The notes beneath the pieces were generated by a model that saw nothing but the letters and a program-made list of their open reading frames with translations, was not told where the DNA came from and ran no database searches. Both the position numbers and the translations under genes were made by a program. This document shows positions 43,430 through 54,274 of a stretch of DNA of 64,000 bases, one piece after another. The DNA is from Liolophura sinensis (Eukaryota; Mollusca; Polyplacophora; Chitonida; Chitonidae): assembly GCF_032854445.1 (NCBI RefSeq), contig NC_088297.1:16937127-17001126 (forward strand), read 5' to 3'. Every line of letters begins with the position of its first letter. Position 1 is the stretch's first letter.

Positions 43430-44264
43430 GTAAGTAGCCTTTCTCAAATAGCCATAGGAGACACTCGCTTTCTTTACCTTGACGATTAATCTTCAAAGCT
43501 ACTTTCACAGGGGAATGTTTAAATAAGTAATCGTCAATACACAAAATAGGTAACCCGTGAGTTACATGTATTTTAGGCTGCCTTACGTGTTTGTACGCTG
43601 TGTATGTATATCTAGGTAGGTCGACTTGATCGCTAAGCCATCAGGCCTAATATATACACACATATCAGCTTTTAGATGGGTTTGTTTTTTTGGGTTTTTT
43701 TGCCACCCACACAACAACTTGTACATGCATATAATATGTAATGCAGATAGAGAAATGTAGGCTACAGTAATAGGCCTTACATTTATGTGATTTTTGTTGA
43801 TCATCCAGTATTTGGGAGCTGCTCGGCTACTTTATATGTATATATATGCAGCAGCTTTAAACTCTATGACCGTGACATTTTTGAAACATCATTCTTTTTT
43901 TTACCAGCCTGCATCTACGTGACGAGTTTATCGGTACTTATATATAAGCCTATATACCTGCATTAAATTGATACATATATACACCATTTTTTTAATGGAA
44001 CACTGATTAATTTGATTGGGTAAGGAACACGTAATAATTTATTATGTGTTGTAATAAATTACTGACAACGCATGTGTCAGGTTAAGAGTCAAAACTATTA
44101 TTTCTTATTTATATAACGATGAAATACCATGATTGATTTACTTGTTTAATGTCTGCCACGATTTGGTGGAGAAAGATGGAGTGCCAGGGGTAAACCACCG
44201 CACTCTACCAGGTACAATACATGTATCTGACAAACCCCATAACATAAAGTTCCAGTCTAACCAG

Positions 44265-44480
44265 CCGAGGGGGCCTCCATAACCCAGAGGGTTAGAACAC
44301 CAGCACAGCGCAATGACTCAAGAGCCTCTCACCAATGCGGTCGCTGTGAGAAAGTCTGGCATCAACCTGGGGATGATCGGGGTCTCAACCCGGACTCCCC
44401 TATCATAATGCTGACCGCCGTTGTATAAGTAAAATATTCTTGAGTACGGCGTAAAACAGCAATGAAATAAGTAAAACAAA
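44265..44480 (+). mobile_element. Meta-SINE-like element with internal deletion
   Basis: Head GGGGCCTCCATAACCCAGAG and GGTTAGAACACCAGCAC, CTCTCACCAATGCGGTCGCT, then a jump from GTGAG to AAAGTCTGGCATCAACCTG that removes the B box. 3' part TAAAATATTCTTGAGTACGG. Confidence 0.8.
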
Positions 44481-44555
44481 TAACCAGTTAAGAGTGAGAT
44501 CCGAACCAGCAACTTTATTGACCATGTCTGTCAGCTGGGCGAAGTGAATGTTTTA

Positions 44556-44726
44556 TTTGATTTATTTATTTGATTGGTGCTTTACGCCGTACTCAAGAAT
44601 ATTTCACTTATATGACGGCGGCCAGCATTATGGTGGGAGGAAACCGGGCAGAGCCCGGGGGAAACCCACGACCATCCGCAGGTTGCTGAAGACCTTCCCA
44701 CGTACAGCTGGAGAGGAAGCCAACAT
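44556..44726 (-). mobile_element. Well-preserved Meta-SINE-like element with 12-bp target duplication
   Basis: Reverse copy: TTTATTTATTTGATTGGTGC, CGGCCAGCATTATGGTGGGA, GGCAGAGCCCGGGGGAAACC, GACCATCCGCAGGTTGCTG, truncated at GAGAGGAAGCCAACAT. GTGAATGTTTTA stands on both sides (44544-44555 and 44727-44738), marking an insertion still recent enough to keep its duplication. Confidence 0.9.
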
Positions 44727-44839
44727 GTGAATGTTTTAGATGAACATGCCAGCGAGAGGACATAAAGCTAAAATATATCTCTTTTATCAATGTGACCCAT
44801 TCATCAGTTGTAATGTTACATAATGACAAGTTGTTCCAT

Positions 44840-47800
44840 TTTCACCCTAGGGTAATTAACATAAATGTGTACCAGCATTCATAGATGCGTTGTTATCCGT
44901 TAAACTGTGGTTATGTTCTACCAAACTACGTCTAAATTCCACTCCGTAAAGGATAGCAGTGTTGTTATCCCTAGCTGTACGTACACGCTGTGACAGGCGT
45001 GCTAAGTACAGGTAGTTATAGCCATAGGCCGTGGGTTTTTTTATTTTTACGCCCCTGTGGTGAGGTAATGTACTTAACCGGATCTCTCCAACAGACCTAA
45101 TCATTAGCTGAACGAACAAGGATGTGGAGATATAAATAATTGTAGACGATGTTAAACATAGAGTGTTTTTTTTTTCTATACAGATACATAGAACGCTACG
45201 GAAACTCCTGTATCATGCATATCAGTAGATATAGAAACATCCTGTTGTTGTTGTTTTCTGCCTAGTATTCCTGATTAATTCTATCCGTTATGGACTGTGA
45301 AAGGATACGTAGTGTTGAAATAATCTACATAGTATGCTAAAAGGCTCACGACGATTTGGATGAAATATTGCAGACGAGGAAAAGTCGAAGTAGGCGTCAC
45401 TAAATAGACCACTCAAAACTATGCATAAATATACTTTCATTTACTTGAAAGTCAAATATTAAAAATAATAAGGCATAAGGCAGCAAATTCTTTGAAATTC
45501 ATTGTGAAATATGTCACTAATTTTTCTTTTTATATAATTCCGTGCCTATTGTGTTATTGTGTTAAAGGTACGTCGCTTATCTCTCTTTTATTCTGGCACG
45601 TTATTAATTGTATGTATAACGGCTCGTGTGACGTTGTACACACCGTGGCGTTCCAAAATCAAAGTGGTGCACGACTGACGGAACAAATTATGCGTTTGTC
45701 CGGATTTGTACTGTAAACATCAGGTCGATGGATAAGATGTAAGGATTTAAAATAACCCACAATAGTAGAAGGATCTAACACAGTCATAAACTACAGATTA
45801 CTGTGATAGATTTCTGTAGATCATTGAAAAACTGTCCATTTCACTTTTTTGCCTCCATTGAGCTAAACAATTCACCATGTCAGAAAAAAAACACTTGCCC
45901 CTCCCAATAGTATCCAGTAATAAACACCTGCATTTGATATTGTCATTTGAATTTCTTTATGTCGGCCTAGAGCTTATTTCCGGTGTTTTCTTTGATTTCT
46001 CTTTAATTTCCGCTTTTTTATTTGTAAATGCACGGAAATTAGTGGGCCTTTTGAACAGCACACTGGACATACATTTGCCAGTTTTACGATTGTTATTTGA
46101 AATTATCAAACCGAACTGAGTTCTGTACTTTACTAAATTTCCGCTATATGTTTGTAAATACACGCGATGTGAGTGCACCTGTTGAATAAGGCATTATGAC
46201 ATTCGTTTTCCTGTAATGCCAGCTCACGCGTGCTGAGCGACTGTTACGTAACTTAAATAGTTACTAAAGGATTCAAGAACTGCTACATAGAAAGAGATTA
46301 TGCACCCTCTATATGCGGAGAATCCGTGTACTTAAGATCCTGCGTAACGCTCTCTTAAACTGATTATAATATAACTTTCTAGGACATAACAATGGTTCGG
46401 TCATACTTGACTTGTCGTTTACCTGTAATTAACACGTCAGTAACGCAATGAGGTGTCATGTGCCTTTCTTTGACACACCTGCAGGTGAATATGGCTTTGG
46501 CATTAGTAGACGTCATGCCATGCTCGCTTTTAAGGACTGTAGACTCAGCTTTCTTACATTAGTTTTCAATGTGTTGACTTCTGTGTAAGTCCCGACAGCG
46601 TATTGTCCGTCTATAATTTTGAGTTAACACTTAAAAGTGTAAAAAGAAGCTCGTAATTGAAATTAATTGAGAACTTCAGAAAACAGTTCTGGTGTAACTT
46701 TGCTGAAGTCTAGCTGCTACATAGGTGATTCCTTCGACACCATCAATTTATGAGCAAAGCACGTGTGTGCCCCAAGAAAGAAATTCTTCTTGTTCAAGCC
46801 TGTTAACCGCCATTATAGCCAATATGATGACGTCACGCCGTCACCACATGCATCCCCTTACGCATAACCTAAGAAGCTTGTTCTGACTAAGGTTTTCTTA
46901 GCATCACCTGGAGTCTTCGGACGCTTAGTACAGGCATCTTGTCATGCACTTGTGGCTGTCACATGTGACGACATGCATGACGTTTTTATGTGAGCATTCG
47001 GTCAACAATTTTTATCACTTTTATCTCGCAATACGAAATGAAAAAAATGTCTGCTTCTTTTTAGTCTTCCTGCTAGGAACTTTCTTTTAATATGTAGTTC
47101 ATATTAAGTGATTGTAGTGGACTCGTACATTTTCCGGGTGTAACACAACACGTCCCTCCATCACGTAACTTCTCTCTTGGTGTATCACACACCACCGTTA
47201 CAATGAACATTATTTAATATTTCACAAATAGAGATTAAAACCAGGGCAGAGACGGAAGTGTGGTAGTTAGCAAATAGTCACATTCTCGCAACCGGTCAAA
47301 TACGGCCTCTTCTTAATTTAGCTCAGTTAAGGTTTTATTCTAACTGTTCATGCAAATGCATGAAATCTGGTAACCTACACGTCTCTTAGTAAAATGACTT
47401 AAGCAAAATTAGGTAAAAACATGCAGTTATCTTAAATGCAATATAGTAGACGTCCTTGGTGTAGGATTACTCGAAATGCTGTATTTTCTTCACATTTAAT
47501 GTACGATCACATTAAGAAATGCAAAAAATCTCGGTTTTATGCAGGAATACTGTATAAAAGACTGTATTATAAAGACTACATGTTAAAGACAATCAAGGCA
47601 GAAATCAGTGCTTAATGTCTAGAAGAAGTATTTCATAAATGAACATTTCTTTCCTGAAAAACGTAGCATGTCACTGTAAAGAATATTTTCTTGCCTGTAT
47701 ATGTGTGAAAGGGACACTGATTTATTCGTTTTAAAAGAGCGTTTAACACTTCAGTATTAGCCATTCGATATTAACAGCCTTCACATATATAGTGCAAGTA

Positions 47801-48180
47801 TTGAGCATATATGAAACTGCTGTATCACACAAACTGACAACATTTTCATCTTGGAAAATTCACTATACCTGTAGAACATTATAGCATGATAAGCGTTTGT
47901 ATTACAAACTAATGACACAACACCTTTCAAAAAGACATCTGGATATTTTCCCACGAATTCTCCCCTTTTTATTTAAGCTATATCACTACATGTATGTGTC
48001 AGAGAAAAAGTGGCAACAAAATTACAGGTTAGAGTCACGCGGATAATAAACAGCAGGTGTCTAACTGATACATTTATAATTTAAGGAGGCCAGTTGCATA
48101 TACGTTTATAGCTGTATAACTGCCATACAAGTGCAGTGAAGTCACACTGTTCCAAAGTCTATACTATGACATGTTTGATT
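44840..48180. other. Gene-free stretch
   Basis: AT-rich, with no clear repeats. Frames of up to 87 codons occur (for example 44856-45119 minus, 45877-46119 plus) without recognisable features. Confidence 0.45.
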
Positions 48181-48184
48181 AATG

Positions 48185-48590
48185 GCGGGTACATTACGAG
48201 AGGCGATTAAGGCCATCGTCGTGTCAGCATGGTATCGCGTGCCTGACCATGGCTCGAAGCGATGGTACAATACGAAGCGAAGGGCACGCCGCGAAGTGAT
48301 GGGACGATGGCGCGAAGGCGCGACGCGATATTACGATAATACTACGCCATTACACGATGGTACGTAACGGTGGAATGGTTGTACGATGTGATGACGTGTT
48401 ATCGCTTCGCATCATAGCCCCATCCATTCGTACCATCCTAGTATCATGCCACGGCTCCAGATTGTCTGACATCGTCTCATGTCATCGTGCCATCGCCTCA
48501 TGTCATCGTGCCAGCGATTCATGCTATGGATGGGCCACACGGCAATGGAGCGATGGTAGGATGATGCTCTTATTCGGCTTCCACAAACTT
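48185..48590. repeat. Degenerate fold-back sequence rich in CGATGG / CCATCG
   Basis: The left half is rich in GCGATGG and CGAAGCGA and the right half in CCATCG and TCATCGTGCCA, so the two can pair imperfectly. TCATGTCATCGTGCCA is directly repeated on the right. Identity unknown. Confidence 0.45.
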
Positions 48591-49009
48591 TAACCAGTGC
48601 ATGTAAACACTTCGACCGATCACGTATTCCCTCACACTTTACTAACATCACGTAACCAGACCAACATGCTGCGGTACTTTTATGTACGGAGGTACAAAGT
48701 ACATGAATACGCAGGGTTTGCGTTTGGTATTTGGGTTGTATAGATGTGATACACAGCACTGAGTTTATGTCGCTTCCTAACCTAAAATCCAACCCCGATA
48801 AAATTACGGACTTAAATATATATTTGTTCCCGGTAGTAGGTCGTACTCTTGACTTATATGTATGATAGGTTAGAACAAAATGGACTTTATAAGCCATAGA
48901 TATCGAAGTTCAATCCTGCGTCTGGCCAGCGTAAAAATTAACGCCCGCAGCGAGAAACATTTCGGCAGTTTCTCTCTTCACACTCAAAATAAAGAGTAGT
49001 GAGGAGTTA

Positions 49010-49400
49010 GCTTTGGCCGTGTGCTTTTAAGATACGTGTCGTTAAGATGCATGCCTTTTAGTCGTCTCGCCATGCGAGGCGCAGGTTCAAACTTGGCTTT
49101 GGACAGGAAATTTGTGGATTTCCCCACTCTCACTGTCCGCGGGGGCCTTGGTGACAAGTTTACTGATAGTTTAAGGTTCGTAGAAGACTACTAATCTTCC
49201 ACCAATGTGCATGACATGCGTGACACGTGAGAAAGCTTGTCAGTAGTTCGCCAAAGGCCAGTGGTTTACCACGGGCGCTAGGATTTTGACAATGCTGTGA
49301 AAATGTCATCATGACCGACCCACATAAAGGTGGGCAACATCGTGCAATTTAATGACGGACACAGTGTTGAATAAAAATTGCAAACAGATAAATAAACAAG
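49010..49400 (+). mobile_element. Family C tRNA-derived SINE, diverged
   Basis: Head with AAGATGCATGCCTTTTAGTC and B-box-like GCAGGTTCAAACTTGG, body CGCCAAAGGCCAGTGGTTTA, and an AGATAAATAAACAAG tail. Confidence 0.6.
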
Positions 49401-50171
49401 TCAGCTAATGTCATTTGACATGCATGGAGGTTTAAGTGGATGGTAATAAGAAAGTCTGAAATGTAGCTACTAAGGGCTTACACGCAGGTACTAAATACTC
49501 ACAAGCAGGCTCACACGCAGCTACTGAGGGCTTGTACGCAGCTGGGACCATGGCCAACTGATCTCAGTCCGGGGTGAGCGCGAACGATGGTAACAGTTTA
49601 GTTTCACATGATTGGCTTCTTGTCCAGGTTAACAGGTCATGCGGTTGGGATGTTTTCATCTGTATTCTTCGTTAAAATTATTATTTTAAAAGACAAATAA
49701 TACTAAAGACATTTTAGGTCATCTATAGGTACGCAAACACATCACGTACATGCAAAAAGACAGATATTTTTTTCCTTTTCAGAGGAACATTTGTCGCAAA
49801 TAAACTCATTTTGTTGTAAAACATAATTCTTTTTTTTATTATTCTGTTTTAATACTTGACATGCCAATTTTCACGAAGGGTGTTTGTCACAGTTCATCTG
49901 CACGCTTACATTTAGTGGATGTATCACATTTGGGCGTAGATAATAAATTATATAGAAATCTGATTTAAGGTTGCTATGTACCCTCAGATTGTCCATTTCA
50001 ACTTGTCGTTCAACTTTATGGGTGGCGTTAACAGCATTTTCTTTGAGTCAGACTGTTAGAAAATCCAGCGAAAAATGTCTCTCACGGCGCCGTCTAAATG
50101 AATTAGAAAATGGCATTCTGCTCCATAGCCTAGCCAAATGCCCTCTGTGGTGCCATTAGACGCCATTTTGA

Positions 50172-50312
50172 TTTTGTTATTTATTTATTTATTTGATTGG
50201 TGTTTTAAGGTATACTGAAGAATATTTCATTTATACAACGGCGACCAGCATTATGGTGAGAGAAGACCGGGCAGTGTCCAAGGGGAACCCACGACCATCC
50301 GCAGTTTTTATT
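50172..50312 (-). mobile_element. Meta-SINE-like element, 5'-truncated
   Basis: (TTTA)n, TGATTGGTGTTTTAAGGTAT, CGACCAGCATTATGGTGAGA, CCCACGACCATCCGCAG; it stops at a T-rich tract. Confidence 0.82.
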
Positions 50313-51081
50313 ATTATTATTATTTTTTTTTTATAATTAATACAGTTACACATTATTGTATTGTTTCGTGGTGTGGAAAATGGATATCGTGTAGATCAGA
50401 GTTTATTTGAGCTGATGAACTGAACTGCGGACGACAATAAACGTCACGACTGAAGTGATTTATTTGTGCACCTTTAAAGTCGGAGTAATTAACCATTAAA
50501 TACCACAGAAATGTAAAAATGTAACTATGTGCATCAAAGCTTTATATACTGTAGTAGCTCCTTCACCCTGAAATATTCCACATACTTGACCAAATCACAG
50601 ACAAACAAATGGCTGAAGTCGACACATCCATCAAAACACGTGACCACTTTTGTTAGAAATGCCATTAGAGCCAGGTGATGTCAAAGGTGCAATGTGTTAG
50701 AGGTGAACTACTTAGTTTTTTTTTTATTGATTTATTTGGTTAGCGTTTTACTTGATATTTGTATATTTAAGGGAAACATATTTCTGAGGGTGTTTTGACT
50801 GTTTGGAATTGCTCTTAGGTCAAGAAGCTTGGGTAGACGAACGAAGATATTTTGGATTTTGCCACACATGTCAAGGGTGAAAATTTTGTTGTAAGAATTC
50901 CCTGTCCATAACAAGGCCACAAATAAAGACTGATCAAGTTGCATTTATTAGTCAGAAAAGGCCACCTCTGAGATATTAAACAAAACCCATCGTACAAGGA
51001 TATAATTTGCCTGCATTTTCCTGTGAGACGCGGCCAAGATATAGTATTTCTACGCAGGAATTCTCTATTTTCTTGTTGACT

Positions 51082-51420
51082 GGCCCGGATAGCACAGTTG
51101 GTAGAGCGTCCGCTTCGGGACCGGTAGATCCACGACTCAATCCTTGATCGAGTCACACCTAAGACTTTTAAAAAGAGGAAGTTGTAACTTCATCGCTTGG
51201 CGTTCAGCATGAAAGGGATCGTGCAACGACATCGTGCTCGGGCGGGGCGCCTTACTTGCCTTCGGTAAGTCGTCTCAGTGAAGCAGCACTAAATAAAAGA
51301 GCGGTGGAAATCCGTCCTGCAACAAGGAGGCACATTACACGTACATGCACCCTAAGGATTCCTTCGTCCTCATATGACTGAAAAATTGTTGAGTACGACG
51401 TTAAACCCCAAGCACTCACT
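51082..51420 (+). mobile_element. tRNA-headed SINE sharing the family B body and tail
   Basis: The head looks like a tRNA 5' half and loop (GCCCGGATAGCACAGTTGGT with GTAGAGCGTCCGCTTCGGG), followed by a weak B box (CGACTCAATCC). Body and tail match family B: CTTGGCGTTCAGCAT, CATATGACTGAAAAATTG, CGACGTTAAACCCCAAGCAC. The expected 3' acceptor strand of a real tRNA is absent, so this is not a tRNA gene. Confidence 0.75.
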
Positions 51421-52382
51421 TTATTTTCTTGTATGGATTATGACCTAAATCATGTACTAATGGATTTAGAGGACAGTCCCCATTTTCCATTCAGGATTGA
51501 TACATGTACGATGTCAGAGTAAGACATTAATCTGAAATCTCAAACATTTAATGACTCAGATCGTTTTGTCCAAAGAAAACGAAAACAAACAGATCATATT
51601 TGTTGACAGTTTTTCTTGAGTGTCTCAGTATATGTAAACTGACACTACTCTACTTCTATGCACAAACGAAAGCTCTACGGGCGTGGACTGGGGTTTCAGT
51701 CGGTATTAAAAATTGGACTTCCTGAGAACAAAGATCCCCGGGGTATACGTTACCCGTGAAAAGCAGAAAGAATTGTGCGATTTAATGGCGTTAGTGTCGG
51801 GATGAAACTCGATATTGAGTTCATAATTAGATGTGACAGCGTCCGTGCGAACCGAAATAGCGCTGGTTTTCTTTCGCAAACAGTCTGGGAGCTCAGTTTA
51901 AGGTTTATGTGATACCTACATGTGTGCTGTGGAAATATACATCTGGTGTACAATTCTACAAGAAACGTGCCAATCAGTGCATGATGAGCATATAACATTG
52001 CTCCCATTTTCTTTTATTCTTCCTTTATATGATCTACCTAGTGCGTAATATGAAATGTGGTGTTTCACCGCTGTGTAAAAATTGACCTTTATCCCGTACC
52101 ATTACTTCTATCTCAGGCATACTCATCAACAGCTCTAATTTCAAATACTAGTAATCAATAACACTGAATAAGTGAAATTTGAGACTCATAAATGTCGTTC
52201 TACAGTGAGAGGTGAATGATATCATGGAGTTATAAAAATTTCATCTCCAGCGAGATCAATATGTATCGTTTTTAATATCCCTCTCTACTATATATAATTT
52301 GCCGGTATTCTTTTGTAGAATTATACCATATTAACTTCAGGAAATACAATAATACATGTTACATGTTTTTTATCTGTTACAG
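51421..52382. other. 5' flank or leader intron of gene 2
   Basis: No gene or repeat recognised before the acceptor TATCTGTTACAG at 52371-52382. If gene 2 has leader exons upstream, this is intron; if not, the promoter should lie here, but I see no convincing TATA or initiator. Confidence 0.3.
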
Positions 52383-52701
52383 AGACATAAAACCAAAGAT
52401 CAATTCGCAGGTATTCCCGCGTCGGAAAACGAGAGGGTACCACTCAGACAAGAAACAGGAGTGGCGGGCATGGGGCCACGCTCGGGCGCTCCAGACGGCG
52501 TTTACGACTCCAAAAACGAAATGAACCAGACAAATGGGCACTCAGTGCTGGACGGGAAACCGCACGTGTCTGAATTCGAACTGGAAACTACGGATGGAGA
52601 TCACAGATGTGGGTTTGGAGCATGCAGACCTGGATGGGTACAAATTTGCAACAACGCCAAATTTCTTCTTGTTTTGCTGAGTGCATTTTCCTTCATTCAA
52701 A
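52383..52701 (+). CDS. SLCO4A1-like: Gene 2 exon 1 (N-terminus, start of TM1; start uncertain)
   Basis: Exon from the acceptor TCTGTTACAG to donor CAAA|GTGAGT. The first 29 codons, before ATG 52470, are open and polar, so translation may begin at 52470 (context GGGCATGG) or in an upstream exon. The polar N-terminal region is more diverged from gene 1 than any other block; similarity resumes at C-x-RPG-x-x-Q. Ends in phase 1 like gene 1. Confidence 0.8.
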
Positions 52702-54189
52702 GTGAGTAGAATCAGTTTTATTTCGTAGTTAAATTAAATTTATTAGTTACATTTTCATAGTAGAGAATCAAAAGCATTATGAATCTTTTTCGATATATAC
52801 CAATTCGAAAGCTACGCAGTTAATGGTGTGATACAAAAACGCCTAAATAAAGTAAGAAGAAAAGTAAGTATATGTAGAAATAGTTTCATTTAACTTACTT
52901 TTAGAGATAAAAAAAAATATAAAATCGTAAAATGGCAGAAAAACGGACTAAATAATACAAATACGTTATAATACACTAATTGCTTTTGTCAGACTCTCAA
53001 ATATATACATGGTTGCGGACAAAATCAGTAAATATTAAATGGCAATACTGATTAATCCTGGCTACTGGAGAGAACAAACTTTAAGTTCCAGCAAAACAAA
53101 ATAAACAGAACAAACCTGGTTAAATTTGCACTTTAAACACTATACTTACATAAATGAGGTATTTTCATTGGCATATACAGGGTAGAATAAACAGAAAGAA
53201 CGAACGTTATTTATGTAAAAAAAATGGTCAGTGTATCAAGACTCCGTTTGGGTTTTTTATTACATGTACATAATTTACTACAATCTACCTGTCAGTGCCG
53301 TATAGTTCATGATTATTTCAGATATTATATGAAACAAAAAAGAATTTATGATGTCAATCACTTGATGACGCTGCAAGCACTCGTATCAACATGTTGTGTC
53401 AAAGGGAAATAAGAAATTGTTATCCCTTGACTTATCCTTGTTGCACTTAATCTTTCTACGAGTTCATCCTCTTTAAAAATGGTACTTGCTGCTGCCTCGC
53501 TTGGCGCTCAGCACTGAGAGGCTAGAACAAGGAGACAGGACTGGTTGGTCCAGTATAATGTGACTGGATGGGTTGTCATGTCTGGTGTCCTCGACATGAT
53601 ACTTCAGTGGCGGCAACACCTTCGCAGTATGATCTCGCCCTGTCTCGGGAGAGACAATATATATATATATGCGCGCGCCTAGTGACTCCTCGTCGTCATA
53701 TGACTGAAAAATTGTTAAAAATACAACATTAAACCCCAAGCATACATACTTACATAGGAGTTCATTCTATGTATGTCAATTCATAGCTGTTATTACCCTT
53801 CAGAAGTATTCACCAATTAACAAAATACTGATGAAAATATTTCACTGTCTATATATTTCTCTCGTCAGGTTTTGTCGTGAATGGCATTAACAATGTAAAC
53901 ACTTCGACGTACGAGAGAAGGTTCGGCTTGCCCAGTTCTCAAGTAGGCATCATTTCTAGCGCCTACGACATCTCTGCCGGGATTCTTGTCCTGCCCATCA
54001 GCTATTATGCCCTTCGTGGCCATAAGACCAAAATGTTGGCCATTGGCGTGGCGGTAATGGCCCTGGGTTCCTTCTTAATGTCCATTCCACATTTTACAAC
54101 AGACATTTACCACTGGGGACAGAACACAACTGGTCTGTGCGATACTGGTAAGTTTAGGTTTTATTTTTTATTTATTTATTTATTTTTTT

Positions 54190-54274
<85 letters not shown>

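Noticed and set aside
48412..48897. 161-codon minus-strand frame
   Set aside because: Its C-terminal half crosses the CGATGG-rich repeat and nothing in it resembles a known protein.
51082..51155. Possible tRNA gene
   Set aside because: The 5' half looks tRNA-like but the 3' acceptor strand does not pair, and a SINE body follows directly.
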